Shown here in pieces: positions 8,531 through 23,600 of a stretch of DNA of 64,000 nucleotides. A program made the position numbers and the translations under genes. How positions within the stretch are numbered: the stretch's first letter is position 1; every line of letters begins with the position of its first letter. The notes under the pieces were generated by a model. That model was not told where the DNA came from. It searched no databases and saw only the letters and a program-made list of their open reading frames with translations. Origin of the DNA: a virus; the IMG/VR virus record IMGVR_UViG_3300022198_002714, positions 1 to 64,000 of that record; one strand, given 5' to 3'.

Positions 8531-8691
8531 TTCTTGTCCCCCTTCTTCTTGCGGAACTTGCCCTGACAGTACTGCACGGCCCAACCGTTCGCATATGCGG
8601 AGGGGTACACCTTGAACTTCCGCTTAGCGGCCTTCTTGCCCGCTTCGCACAATTCCTTCAACACGGCCCAAGATTCGTCCATCGGCGTCAT
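8527..8691 (-). CDS. 54-aa tagged protein with YPSAYANGWAVQYC motif
   Basis: A 54-aa basic protein starting at the ATG at 8691, overlapping the stop of the giant adhesin (ATGA). It begins with a tag variant, TPMDESWAVLKEL, and then carries KFKVYPSAYANGWAVQYC followed by QGKFRKKKGDKK. The YPSAYANG(Y/W)A core is a short motif I recognise from proteins of large DNA viruses and phages, where its role is undefined. The tag plus viral core in so few residues makes it the smallest tagged protein in the window. Confidence 0.65.
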   Translation of the reverse strand: MTPMDESWAVLKELCEAGKKAAKRKFKVYPSAYANGWAVQYCQGKFRKKKGDKK

Positions 8692-11600
8692 GACGCATCA
8701 CCCGAATGGTCTGATTCACCGTAGTCAACATCTCCTTTATGCCCCTTCGGGTGCAGGGATTGGCTGAATCGAGCCTTCACGGTGTAGTCTGCACGTCGTT
8801 CGGTGTCGTCGCTTTCCGCACTCGTACGCCTACGTGCAGCGTCACTACGATGGTGCTGCAAGGAGTTCTCGCTGATGACAAGCCGAGTCACGTCGTTGTC
8901 CAACTTGCTTGTGTCCATGCCGTTTGAGCCGCCGAGGTTTGGCCCCTTGCTATCGGGCACGGTGTCGCTCGTTGCAATCACCATGTGGTACACAGGCGCG
9001 TAGGGCGGGTTGGTGTCAGGGTTGGTGGCCCTGATGTACTCGCCCGCAGACGCACGTGCTGAGGGCATCTCGTAGGCGTACACGCCGTATTTGCCGCCAC
9101 CCGTGGTCGAGAAGTAGTTGGAGCCGTACTGCGGGCTGCTGCTATGCAGGTTGTTGTTGGGGCGGAACATCTCAACGTGCTGCTCGTCAAGCAGACGAAC
9201 AGGCCTGAACAAGAACGAGATGGTCTTGTCGGTGTGGTTCATCTGCGCTGAAGTACTGTCAAACGTGGACGTAGCATACGGGTTGCTCGCCTTGTCTGCA
9301 CCCACCGGTCCCCAACCGTAGTCGCTGACCGCAGCGAGGTAGTTGCGCGTTTCTGCCACGTACGTGCCACCAAGCGGGTTGAAGTTGCTTGTGTGACTAA
9401 ACCGGGCCACACCACCAACCGGCTGCGCACCAAAGTTCAGTCCTGTATAATCGAGGTTGCCGATGGTCTGCGAGCCTGCGGTCATGCCGCCGACAAGCAC
9501 AACACGCTGCCCTACTCCACGGTCCGCGTGCAGACTGTGCGCTTCGGTGTTGAGTGCGATGAGGTTGTCGTCCACGCCTTCCACGTTCTCCGTGTCAAGA
9601 CCGATACGCGGGGCTGAACGGGACACCGCATCGGTGTGCTTGGTCGAGCCGCTGATGGTTTCCACACGCGGGCTGACGACCGCTTCAGGCTTGAGCAGCC
9701 CGTCCTCGTCAACGCTGAGTCGTGCGCTAATGCCGCGCGGTACCTCGTCGCTCGCCAACTCATCGTTGCGCGGTCGGATGAATCCGTCACCAAACACAGG
9801 CTCAGCGGTGTGGTGCGACAAGACAACGCCGGTTGTGTAATTAGCCTCATCTAACGCGGTCAGCCGGTCTTCGTTGAACTGCGTCGGGTAGCGAATGCCA
9901 CGCCCGTTGCCCATGTCACCTACGCGCATCGCGTTGGCAGGCATGAACACGTCAATCAGCGTGTTCGCGTTGTTGTTATTCGTCGTGTTTTGACGACCAC
10001 CAAAGCGTGGGATGGTGACGCCGGGAGCAAGTGAGATATTACTTGAGGCTGAATCAACAATGCCCTTGAGGTTGACCAACGGTGAGCCGTCGTTGTACAG
10101 TCGTTCGTACGGTGTAGCATCCGTGCTGCGTCCGGGGTCGTAGGCGTCACCCGCATCCCACGCGGGCCTGATGCCGAAGCCGCGCACAGGGAAGCGGCGC
10201 ACGTCCTCACCGCGTGTGTTGCCCCACCAATCCACCAAGTAGTACATCACAGCCTCGTCAATGTTAGCAATCTCCTTGCCGTTGTCGTCGCCCCACCAAT
10301 CACGAATCACCGTGGACTTGTTGCGCAGGGTGCGTACAGGCGCACCAAAAGAGCGCGTCATGCGCATTCCGTCGCTATACCGAACCTGCCGCTCAGCCAT
10401 GTCCACGCCAAGCATGCCGCTAAAGTTGGTCTGCCGTTCCATGATACCCACGTAGGTTTCAGGGTACGTCACAGGCGGCAACGCATTGTGATGCACCCAC
10501 GACTGAGTTTCACGCTGCACCAACGGTCCGTGTTGGTAGTCGGCGGTGTAGTAGCCAACAGTAACACCTGCCCGGTATGCTCGCATCCCATAGAAGGACC
10601 ATTGGGGCTTGTTGTAGGGCTGACGCAGACCAAAGCGGTACCCGAATGGCAACGGGGTGGTTGGGTTGCTGAGACTGTCGTAGGTCGAAGTCGTCACACC
10701 GGTTCCATCTTGCTGCCAAACACGCCGCTCGTAGCCGTAGTCACCCGCATAGGTCCACGATGCTGCAACCGCGCCGTACCCGTCAAGGCTGCTGACAAGT
10801 GGACCACCACGACTACCGCTCGGCCACATGTTGTTGAGCATCACCTTCGTGGAATCATCACCTGAATCGGTCTGTCCACCTTGTGCGACGTACTCCCCGC
10901 TGCTTGTGATGCTTTCAGCCGTTTGTACTGCATTGTTTCCTCCACGGTAAGCAATTGTACCTACCGGGATTTCAGCATCAGGTGTTTGGTCAACGGTAAT
11001 GCTTCCTATTAGACTGACGCTTGCTACCGTGTAGGCACGCCCTGCAATACTGATGACCTCACCTGTAACGATGTTTGTTCCTACGTGCGGTCCTACTTGG
11101 AAAGCAATTCTCTTCGTTGAGGGTGTCACGGAAGTCACGGCTGCGGGGTTACCGTCAAAGGTGGCCTTAACGAGCGGCGGCGGGGTCTTGATAGCCAAGC
11201 CAAAGGGTCCAACGCTACCGAAGTACGGTGCATCGTGGTAGTGAATTGTCTCAAAATGCTCAGGCATTGAGTTGTATGGCTTGTTGTCCACCGCTCGGTC
11301 AGTCAACGGGTTGAGGAACGTGCGGGCTGAATCTGAGTAAAACGTGTACGGTCGCCCAAGGTTGGGATGCCACATGCACAGGAACGCATCAGCCAAGTGC
11401 AGGCTATTCGTATCACGGCTACCTTGCAAGGTCTGAGGTAGCATGCGCGTGATGATGCTTGTCTTGGAGTCAGTAAAGATGGCACCTGACGGGCGGAAGT
11501 CGTACGCACGGGTAAGGCGCAACTTTGTGCCTGCCGTCAAATTGTTGGTAAAGTCAGCATTGGCGGGGTGATTGATGATGACTTGTGTGCTTCCTGCAAT

Positions 11601-14600
11601 CACATCCGTGTACTCAGTTGTACGCCGTACGCCGTTTGCATCTGTGTACTCCAACTTCTGTCCGTAGTAGGGGTATTCAGGGAAGCCGCGAGCATCGTCA
11701 ACGACCACGGCGAACGTGCTTGCACTCACAACGGTTGCAACCGGGTTAAGGCTGATGAGGTTGAACAACTTGGAATACATGTCCGGTGCGCTGCTTGGGT
11801 AGCCTGCGAGTGTGATTTGAGAAGCCACGTTGCCCGCATTTGCACGTGCAAACTCGTAGTAGTTGTCAAAGCGGTGCCACGTCAAATGACGAAAGCCTTC
11901 AGAATCAGCGTGATTTGGTGGCCTGCGGTGTACAATGCTCCACCACGGAATGTTGGTGGTAAGCCCCGGTGTCGCATCAGCAAACATGCCGGGATGGTAG
12001 GGCAGGCTCATGCGCGTGAACGCAGGTGCTTCGGTTTCCTGTACACCGAATGAGTTGTACAGGAGCAGCGGTGGAATGTTGGTGAATTGGCTGCCGTGGT
12101 CGGGGTCGTGGTCAATCATCACTTCGTTGATGAATACTTCACAACCACGCACGTCAGCCTCGGTCGTCTGAGCAAGCACAAGCCCAAGTGCGCCGGTTGT
12201 CCCGTCCACTTCACGAATACCAACAACGAGTGCGACCTGTTGGCTCGTCAATTCGTTTGCTGCGTTTTCGTGATAACCAATGAACTGCGACTTGTTCAAG
12301 TTCGGCTGAATGACAATCTGATACGCACCAACCTCAGCGGGGTCGGGGAAGTGATGCTTCAGCGAATACGTCGCTGCGGCCTCAAGGATGATGGTCTGCC
12401 CACCCTGACTGTTGATGGTTCCCGCTGCACCTTCCGATGCAAGGACACCGTACCCATCGTGGCGTACCTTTGTTTCAAACATCAGCGTGAACGCGCCACC
12501 GTGAATGTCGCTCGGTCCACCCGGAGTGGCGGTCAGCGTACCAATACGCAGTTGTGGGTCAAGACCGAAGAATTGGTCTGTGGTCGTCGTCGTAATGTCA
12601 CTCTTGACTTCATTGAATCCGAGTGACTCCATGAGTGACTGTTCCACGTACTTGTGCGAGGATGCACGAATTGCACGGTGTTTGTCGTACAGGCCTTGGT
12701 AGGCAGGATGCGCCCAATGTCCGGGCAGCATAGCCATGGTCGGCGTGACGTAGTGGTGACCCATACGTGGCAGGGCCATCGGGGTCAACACAGGCTTGGT
12801 AAAGATGCTATGCGCGGTTGTGTTTGCATCCACATTGGTGTAGTACAACGTGTGCGCCATGTCGGGACTGTTGCCGCTCACTTCAGCGTGGTCACGCAGA
12901 CGGCGTGCTGCATAGAAGCGTGTGCTACCCGCAGGCATGTAGTATGAAGGCACGACCTTGAGGCCGCTCACGCCGTTAGCAACCAAGGCGTCAAACTCAG
13001 CGTCACCGACGCAGCCGGTGAACGTGTCACCGCTGATGCCCGTGAACGAGGCCACACCACCCCGGTCGGTAGCAGCATCGTACAGACGAAGGAAGCGGCG
13101 GTTGTCCGCAGCCTCTTGATTCCCGAAGGTCGTGGGGTATAGGGCAGCATCAATCGTCGCATCCACAGTCAGCGTGCCGGACGAGAATCCTGTGGCTGAC
13201 AGGTCGTTGTTCTGCACACCATTTGCATGCGTGTAGTGCGTCGGATAGCGGTGCGTGTGCGTGTTGCCACACTTTGTCACGTGGAAGAAGAGCGTACGGT
13301 CGTGCAACTCGTAGGACGATTCAAGCGGCGCGTTGCCTGTCGCTGCACTCCAACCCTTGCGCGTCATGTCGGGGAAGGCCTCACCGCTTGCAGACTGACT
13401 GATGTGGTCCCATTCGTGGTCGCTATACGTCGGTCCACGACGCGGCCCATCCACCTCATCGGTGAATTGGTGCTTGAGAGCGTCAGCAAGGCCGGGTCGC
13501 ATCATGCCACCGCTGCCCATTGTTTCAGTCTGATAGGCTTGCAGCCGGTCGAATCCTGAGCGCACGATGATGTTGCCCGGAATTGTGTTGGGGTCGGGCA
13601 GGCGCACCTTCAGGTTCGGCTCCACGCCGCTGCCTGCGATAGCAGGGGCAAGCCCTTCTGAGGTGCGGTTGGACAACTTACGGAAGGCCCGAACAATGGT
13701 ACCGAACGGTGAGCCACCCTCGATTGTGTGGATTTGGCCGGTATCATCTTCAACCTCAATTGAATCAAACTGAATCTCTTCGTTGGGCACCATCAGGACG
13801 TTGCGCAACTCGTCGGGGTGGCGAGCAGCAATCTGCGGGTGCGCCAACTCTTGCGCTTGGATGATTGGGAACATGGCCGAGTTGGTCGTTTCAAAGGAGA
13901 AGCGCACGTTGCCGTACAACTTCTCACCCGTGGTGTAGGCAGTACCACCGCTGACGCGGGTGACGAACGGTACACCGCCAAGACCGCGAGCATTCAAGGC
14001 AGGCAGCGACAGGTTGCCGCCGTCCATTCGCTTCCACACGACATGCTCGACGCTGAAGTTGCGCATTGGTGTGCGGGCAAGCGATTCGTAGCCGTTGGTC
14101 TGTGCAAGCCAATAGCGGAGGTCATCGTGCTTGGCGTTGAAGTCGGTACCCCCACCTGCGGTGCGCATGTCCACCATTAGGTTGCGCTCAACCTCACTTG
14201 CATCGTTGAGCAGGTAGGAACCTACGCTCTTGTCCAAGTCGAAGAATAGGTCACCAATTTGCGCGAAAGCAGGCGTAGCGTTGTACAATGAATTGTCGCT
14301 TGACGCACCCAAGTGGAAGTCGTATTGTGCCACTTCAGGGTCATTGGTAGCCGCGCTTGCCGGTGTTGCCGTGCCGCTGACAATCAGGGCCTCGACGTTC
14401 GGTCCACCTGTTGCGGGGGCATAGAACCGTTCAGGACCGTGGATGCGCTCGTCCCATTGCGCGGTACCCGCGAACGTAATGGCCGTTGCAGCAGCCGTAC
14501 CTGCACGGGTCTTGGAGACAACTGCAAGCCAATCACCGGTTGCCGTAATACCGTCACGGTCACGCTTGGCAACTAACGCCAATTCACTTTCATAAGAAAC

Positions 14601-17600
14601 AACGAGGAAGCCCTTGGAGAAGACGCCCTGCGGGTGGTACAACTCGCGCGGGATGCTGAAGTCGGTCAGACTGTTCGTGAGGTTGATAGCACTATCCGCC
14701 GCCTTGTACGCACCCGTGCTATCAGCGTTGTACGCCGTGTACGAAATGCTTCCCGTCTCAACAGTCCATGAATCGTAGGGCGTACCCACGCCGTCATAGT
14801 TTGCATAGACGAGTGATTCAGGAGTGTTGTACAACGCATACGTGTGCGGTACGTGTCCATACGCAGTCATAACAGTCGAAGCCGAGCCGTAGGGAGAGAA
14901 GCCCAACTTTGGATGCCACGCACCACGCCCCGCACCGTAGCCTTCCGAACCAACCTTGAGGGAATTGAGGTACGAGTACCGCTCACCGGACCACCCAACC
15001 GCACCTACCGGACGAGTGCGGTCAATGGCGTCCACAATGCCTGCAAAGTGAACCTGCGTCATGTGGTCGCGCGTAGCGTCGTCCTCGTTGTTGAAGCGAT
15101 GAACACCGGCTTTGCTCCACACGTACACCTTCGTGACACCACTCAAGTCAACTGCGGTGGGCAGGGTTGAGTCATCGAAAGTCTGTGCATCCTCCAATTC
15201 AGGATTGCCTGTCAAACGGTTGGGAGCAAGCCAAAACCGCACCTTCCAAGTTGACGGGAAAACACCAATGTCATAGTACACTTCACGGCTATGGTAGGGC
15301 GCAAAAGCAGGCAAGTCAACCGTGTGGAGCGTACGACCTGCGTTGTCCGTACGAATCCATCCCGATGCGGGCAACTGTTCCAAGATGGCTTGTGTACCAC
15401 CTGAAAGTGTAGCCTCAACGTAGGAGTACGATTTTGTTGCATCAATCGTATAATCATCGTAGTCGAGTTCGACCCAACCGTAGCGGTCCTGCCGCATCGC
15501 GCTGCCCATCGAAGGGAGGTGCGTACCACCCATGGCCTTGAGCGCACCTTTGCCGGGATTTTCGTTGATGGCCTGTCCAAGCAGGGCTGCGAGTTCCTCA
15601 CCGTTCTGACACCGCGTAGCATCCACGACGATAATTTCACGGTCGAAGTCGTCGCCTTCTTCAGCAGATGCACCCGCGAGAACCTGCTTTGCAAGCACAC
15701 CTGAAACACGGAACGCAGTTGGGTTGACCTCGTTCCACGAATCACGGGTCACGCGATAGTCGCTTGGCTCAAGCGGTGCGTTGAATGAGAGTTGATTGTC
15801 AAGCCATGAACCGCCGGGATGGTAGCCGCCGTCCATGTGAAACGTCAAGTCAGCCTGTGAAGCAATACCGTAGCCAACGATGGGTGCGTGCTTGTAGGGG
15901 TGGGCAGCAGCGTAGTCGCTGATATTGAGTGAAGATACCGTGGCTTGCAGGTTGAAGTGTTCACCAAAGTGGTACCCATGCTCGGGCCGCTGCCACAGGC
16001 TGACACCACTCGACACCGCGCCAACGCGAGGGATGCCCTCAGCGGGACTCCAATTCCATGTCGAGTACCAATGGTAGCGTTGACGGTTGCTTTGGTAGGT
16101 TGAGGTTGGTGGGCCGTAGTCGTTCTTGTCGTTGGTGATTGGGTTGGGCAGTTGCTTGCTATGTGGCACCTTGCTCCACGTGTTGCCCACCGTCACGACG
16201 AAACCGGGGTGTGGCTCAACGTCTGCGTTAGCAGCGGTTGTTTCGGTGAAGGGAAATGCTTGGCCCGGTCCATAGATGACGTAGGTGGTGTGGTTGGTGA
16301 TGCTATTGCGTGCATCGTCGTAGCGAGCCGTTGGGTGACCCATGCGCAGCACAAGCGGAATTGGGCGTTGATACACCATACCGGCGGTGTAGCGAGCCGT
16401 AACGTGTGCAGGCAAATCGTTGTGCTTCGTTGCGAATCCTACGTCAACGTCAGTCGTAAGGATGCTATCCTTGTTGTACGCAGGTGGGTGAATAGAGCCA
16501 CGGTGCTGATTGAGTAGCGCGGTACCGGGGAAGAAGGCAAGCAGCGCGTTGCAATCCACCAAAGCGAATGAGGTTGAAATCTCGTTGGCATTCTGAATGC
16601 CCGCAGTACCCGTAGGTCCTGTTGAGTACGGGTGCGTATAGAAGTCAGCGTAGTCGTTCTGCGTACCGTCGTTCACGTCAAGCACGACGCCGCTGAACCC
16701 ACCGCCGAAGTACAATGGTACATCGTGGTCGCTGCTATCCCTTGCGCCACGGAAGTACACGATAGGCTCGGAATCCACGCTTCCGTGCAAACGGTACCCG
16801 TCAAACTCTCCAATTGATGAAATGAAGTAGTAATCCTGATTCAAGGTCTTTCCACCAAACTCATCAAACCATTCATCAGACGCTTCTCTTTCGTTGAAAG
16901 TGAACTCAGTAAGTGCGTTTGCACCTTGGTTAGCAAATACAACTGAGTAGTTATTTCTTGCATGATACAATTGAATCTTCTGACCGAACGCCAACAACCG
17001 GTCCGTTGTGGTATAGGTGCCCGTAATTGTTCGGGTGCAACCCACAATCATTGCATGGCCGAGTTTGTTTGTTGCGGCCATTGTGAACACGTTGCTTGAG
17101 ACTGATTGAGTCTTCAAAAGTGGGTTGCTCAGACAAGGCAGAATGTGGTCACCGGGGCGAGAAAGGAAGCGGACACCCTTGAGGTTCTCATCCCACCGCT
17201 TGAGGTTCACAGGGTCGTTGTATGAATCCACAAGGATAGGCGTAGGTGTGTTGGCATGGTAACCACGACCACGGGTACGAACCTGAACGATGGTACGCGG
17301 AATGTACCCGCACGTCAATTGTTTCGACGATGCAATTTGTGCATCACTTAATGGGGGAATTAGTCCGGCAGTTACGCTCCATGTAGCGCTTGTTTTGGCT
17401 ATTTTTTGATATTCACCGAACTCAATGTGGGCTGCTTGAATACCATAGTCGCGGTGAAGACTTGCGCTGAACATCTGTGAAAGTGGCTTGATTCCACGTT
17501 GCGGGTTATGCGCACGAATGATGATGGCATCTTCACCAACACCCCAATCTCCGAGTGTCCGACCGTCTGCTGCGTACAAATGGCGCACATCAACAGAATA

Positions 17601-20600
17601 CCCGTCTTCCATGTTGGGGTCTTGCATGTTGATTGCAGCAACAGTAGCGTACGCAATCACCTCATCGGTCAACAACGTCGTCCAATTCAAACGCGGGGAA
17701 AGGATGAGTTGGTGAGTGTTTCCGGCTTTGAACGACACACCCGAGGGTACGTCGGTGACAACAAACGATGCAGAAGTGTGAGTGGCGGTAAAATCAGCAC
17801 CTCGCACACCATAGAACGTGTGCGTACCTGTCGTGTCGTTGCTTGTACGGGATTCATAGGAGAACGTGTTTCCAACCACACCATGCAATGTCGTAGCACT
17901 TCCGCTATATGGGTCCGTCAATTGCATGATACCGTTGGTCTTGGGGAAACCAAGGTAGCCAAGAATGTCGGGATGGTTGTTGAACTCGGTGCTACCCGTA
18001 TCGTAAGGGGTGTCGAGGACTACGGTGATGGTATCTGAACTGTACGTTGCTTGACAGTTCAAACCGGCATCTGCGGCAAAGACACCACGCCAACGGTTAC
18101 CCACCCATGTTGCTTCGGTCATGCCACTCTTCGGCTCCAACCGTCCTGTTGCATCTCCTACACCCGCCATGTGGTGTCCAATGGTAAAACCGCCCTGTGC
18201 AACGTCTCGGTCATCAAAATGAATGATGATTTCATCATCTAAGGTTGAAGGTAGTGTTGTCAGTTCATTGGCAAATGGTTGATTTACACAACGATAGACG
18301 TACCTGACACCATAACCTCGACCTCGGTGGTCGGTGAAACGCATGCCGTACAACGGTGTGTCACCAATAGCGTCCTCGGTGACCTCTTCCGTATTCACGT
18401 GACTTGTGTATTCGCTCGCGTTGGTACCGTAGCGGGAAAAGTGGCGAGTGCTTCCACGCCGACCAAATCCAAACGCTCCTGCGTCCGGTGCGAAACCCGG
18501 TACACCCGCTTCAACCAACCCACCGAAGTTGATACGGCCCACAGCCGTGCTACCACGACGTAGCCCTTCAACCAACGACGTAGCGGGGCTTTGTGCCTCA
18601 AAGGACTCATCAGCAACCGAGTTGTTGACCGTACCGCCCATCGTCGCTGACACCTTACGAGCAAGTGCATTCTTTTCCACGTCGTTTCGTGCTGCAACAT
18701 CGAGATTGCTTGCAAACATGTCATCAGGCTCTTCTTGAGCCACGTATTCTCGGAGTGAAGTAATTGGAGCAAAGGGCCGTCCGTGCTTATTCAACGGCAA
18801 CGGAGCGGGGTGCATGTTCTCACCGGAAACCTCGTCCGGTTGCGACCAAAAGTTGCGGAACCGACCACCGTGACCGATGAGGTACTGTGGTTTGTAAGAG
18901 GACTGTCCCTTACTATTGTCAAGCCAAGCGCAGAAGTTGCGACCACTTGCACCGGGAATGGTACTGTGAATGACGATGGAGAAGCCTTCGTTGCCATCGA
19001 GGTCCTCAACCACGCGACCAATGTGCGCACGGAGGTACCCCATGTGGCTCCCACGGTCGTGACTGTCGAATGCTTCGTCAGGGTACCACCAAGGCGCGGG
19101 GTCGTAAGTGGAACCCGTGGCGGCAAAGTCAGCAAAGATGTGGGCGCTCGTTGGGTCACGATTTGGATTACCAATATCCTGTCGAACGCCAATACGTGTT
19201 AAATCAAGACGCTCGCTTTCACCGGGATATTGCTGAGAGGGGCGACGTGCGTGGGTTCGACCGTTCGCAGCACCGCCTTGGTTGATGAGCCGCACAATCT
19301 CACGCGCCGCTGCCTCAATGTCAGTCACACCTTCTTTCACACCGATTTCACCGAAATCCACGGTCATGCGGCGTACGAAGTCCATTTGCGTCCAATGCGG
19401 AAGATGCTGAAGTCGCTCTTCGTCGTGACCGCTGAGGTCAAGAGCAATGCTACGCTTCCCCTTCAGACTCAAGAAGGCCGAGATGGTGCGCGTCCCATCA
19501 GGCGTGTCAAAGAGCGTACTTGGGTCCTTCAGCGTGTGCGTGTTCGGGTTCTGTTCTGCCCGATGTACGCGAAGTGCTGTAATCAACGGATGCGAGTCAG
19601 CGTTGATGCGCGAGAGTTGGTGGATTGCATTGCTCCAATACGGAGATGCAACCGCAGGTTGAGTACGGGGTAGGGTACTGTCACCAACGGTGAGGTCGCT
19701 GCTCCCCTTTTCGTGGTACAGACCTGTGTGAACAAAGTGTCCGTGGCCCTTGGATGCAAAGAGGACGTTGTACGTATCAACATCAGGATTGTTCAGCACG
19801 GTCCACGATTGCTCGCTGCTCGCGTTGTACGGGTTCTGATTTACCCCGCCAATGACGTTATGTGCATATGCACCTTCAATGAACTTGGATTGCTGCGTAG
19901 CCCGCAGGAATGGGTTCTCGCTTGGGTAGCCGTTGGCTACGTCAATCTGAGTTGTCAGATAGTGTGGTGCTGCACCGTTACGACCCATCAGGAACTTGTC
20001 GAGGTTGATGGTGCCATCCTTGTAGGCGAGTTGTCGAGTGTAACCGATGGTTGGCGTTGCTGCACTTGACTGAACCTGCATATGCAAGTCGTGGAATGCG
20101 ATGAACTCGCGGTCGTGGCCCACGTCGTACAGGAGAACGCGAGCATGCCCGTCTGTTGCAAGGTACGGGTCAACATACGCTACGACAGGAGCCTGTTCAG
20201 CATCGAGGCCCATTGACTCATAGTTCATCTGCACAGTTTTGTTGACGTGTTGCGCGTAGTTGATGGCCGTCTCAAGGCAAGAGTCTCCAATCAGGAAGTT
20301 CTCAAGCGGGATGCTATTACGGGGCCGGTCAGCAAGTGTACCTGAGCCACCATTGAAGCCCTTCCAAACGAGGCCGTCATTGAACACACCACGGCTCTTG
20401 GCGAACAATCCTTCGGTAGCATGCGGGTTGTTGATGCTCATGTTGGCCCACACGGTGTCACCGTGACGCAGACCACCGGTCGCATACGGGTGAACCCAAG
20501 CACGGTTCAGGATAGCCTCGTCGTCAACGGTCATTACCGACTCAGCAGCAACACGAATCTTGTTACCTGAAGTGATGGCTGCAAGGTTGTTTGCTGCCAA

Positions 20601-23600
20601 GATGATACGGTCGGAGCCGCCCGAGACTTCTGCTGACTCGACCTTAGACACTTGGCCGAGATAATTGATGGCTGAGCCGGTGTCCACGTACACGTGGTCG
20701 TCAGGTCGAATGTTCAGACCAACCACGTTTGCATGGGCCATTAGGTCAGCCGTGGTGCAAGTGATGTTGAGCGTGGTTGTGGTACCACCACCGTATGAGG
20801 ATGAGAAGGTCCATTGGTCTGCGGTTGCGGAAGGCAAGAACGTGACGACTTTCTTTTCCTCAGTTACCGCGCTTGCAGGGTTGCTTAGCGTATGCAGCGC
20901 GTGTGCAACGTGCTTCAAGCGCAGCGTAGCACCGACCAACGTAGGGGTTGAAGTAGCGACAATTGCAATTGTGTTCTGCGTGAACGTGTTGTTGAATCGT
21001 CCAAGGTAGTACACGTCTTGGGTCGAGCCATCAGCCTGAATTACTTCAGCAATATACAACGGGTCACCCGTTTCAAACTGAATGACGTTACTTGCATCTC
21101 GCGTGAACGGCACGTCAGGGAAAAGCGACCCATCTTCAAGCGTAATCGTGTAGGTGTTTCCACTCACAGATGGGACTGAAAGAATCGTGGACGCTGCACG
21201 TTTAGACACAGTACGTGGGGCGTGTGGGTTAGCGAGTGGACCGGCCTTGAACTCAACCGCGCTGACGTACTGACGCATACCGTAGTCGAGATTACCTCCT
21301 TGTGTTTGTACGTTGGCCGCGTCGTAGTAGTACGGGGAACGTCCCTCAAAGTCAGACGAAGGTGTACTTGCATCCGAATCGGTCGGGACAAGAGTTTCAC
21401 TACGGAATCCTTGAGCCACGAAAAGTGCAGCACCGGGGATGGCGTTGGTAAAGAAGCCCTCAATGAAGGTACCGTGATTTTTGGATGAAGGGACAGGTAC
21501 CTTGATGAATCCGTCCGTCGTAGGGTCATTGACGTACAACGCACTCATGCCGTTCGCAAGGAAGCATCGGCGGTAGTAGCCGACGCTTTTCATGTTCCCA
21601 ACGCTTCGTGGCAATGAGCCTTCGTCAGCATTGGGAAAAATCTCAGGGAAGTCAACGTAAATCTCATAGAATCCCGGCGATGGAATGGGGTTCTTGACAA
21701 TGCGCTCAATGTGAGCCGCCGCAACAAATCCTTCCCTGTTGGAACCGTACGCCGAGGATGCTTGCTTGTCTGCTTGTCCAATGTCGTTGGCACGGCGACC
21801 CACGGGCGTCGGGTTCCATGAGTGAGCGGTGTAGGTTGCATCGAGGTGCAACTTCATCGAGTTGTCAGGACCGGGAAAGATGCCCTGTTCAGGATGGTCG
21901 AAGAACTGCTGCGGGAAGACAGGAATCTCGACCATGGCCCGTGTGCTTGCAAACTGCGTACCGAGTTGGTAGTCGTGTGTCACCGTGTCCATGGACTGAA
22001 ACAGTCTGTCGTTCACGGTGCTGCCATCTTGAGCCATCGCATCGTCTGCAAAGTTTGGGTCGTTGTACAGGGTCAGCGAAGTCTGCACGTCGGCAGGGGA
22101 TGAGGTCGTCTTCATCAAACCGACCGCGTTGCACCACAGGAAGAAGTTGGAGTACTCTTCTCCATCAGCACCAAGGTAGCGGCCCGTACCGCTTGCGCTG
22201 ACGTTGGTGAAGATAAAGCCGGAGCCACCCTTGCTTGCGTATTCCGCACTCGCGCCATTGTCGAGGTACACTCGCCCCACCTTCGGGAACGCGATGGTGC
22301 CCCACGATGCAATATCGGGTGAACCGTTGTTTAGCGGTGCCACGCTGAGAATGTTTTTTGTGGTCACGGTGTCGTTTTTGGCGTACACGTGAGTCGCACG
22401 TACAGCGCAGGAACGGCGCGTTGAGCCGGGAAGCCTCATCAGCGGGCTTGGGTCGAACGTCGGCTTCGTGTTCACCGCACCTTGTCCCGGTCCTCCAAGC
22501 GTCACCGTGACCACAGGTGCATTCGGCTCAATCTCCTTGACGATGTAAGAGTCAGGTGAACCTTCACCAACCGCGCTGACGTTGCGGTTCAGCACGGACT
22601 CCACGACACCCGCACCGGTGACGGTGATGGTCGTCAAGTTTGATTCAGGGTCATTTTCCTCGCTGATGCTTCGGAGGCGCGTCCGTGCCATCATCAGCAT
22701 TATTGTGATGGACGAGTCGTCCTCAAGAGCAGAAAGCAGTTGGTTGCTCCGCCGCCGGTCTGTTGGTTGCACAAAGATATGCAATTTGCCCGATGGCGCA
22801 AGGTAGTTGTCAATCACGTCAAACGTCTCATGCACCGGACTGATGCCGTCAGGGATGCCCACGTCGAAGACACCCGCACCGGTCTTTTCCTCGGTGGGAG
22901 TGACCCGCTTGTAGCCACCAATCTCGGTCAGGTCGTCTTCGGTCACGATGCCTGCCTTGGTGAACGTGAGTCGGTTGTACACCGATTCGTGGTCCAAGGA
23001 AACGTGAGAGGCACGTACAGGAGCAGGTGGTGTACACGGCTCAGCGTCAACGCTCGACACAGGTGTGTACTCAGCAGGGGTGCGGGTGAAGTCCAACTCA
23101 GAATCGTAATCAGCACCGCCCGTGTTGTCCCCAATCAGACTGTGCGACTCAAACATGTACTCGTTGCTGCTCTTCACATCAGGGTCGAGAATCAGCATAC
23201 CGCCCGGAGCATACATCGTAGCGTCAAGAGCAGCAGCAATGAGGTCGTACACGTACGTCCCACCACCAAGGTCAAGAGAAGCCGCAGGGACCGTCTTCTC
23301 GACCATCAGCATTGGTCCGCTGATGCCCATGCTTGCACCCGTCAGGTCAATTGCGTTGTAATGAATCTCCACGAAGGGAGCCATGTTGTGCGAGGTTTGC
23401 AAAGCAGGGACGTTGAGGATAGCAACACGGGACGTGGTTTCAGGAACAAGGTGATACAACCGCGTTGTATCATTCACATCTGAGCCGGACAATGGCGCAG
23501 GTCCTTTCAGCAAGAAGGGTCGGAAGTCGAAGTCAGCACCACCGATGCCGATGACTTCACGGGCAGCAGATGGCAAGCCGTTGTGAACGACTGAAGACGC

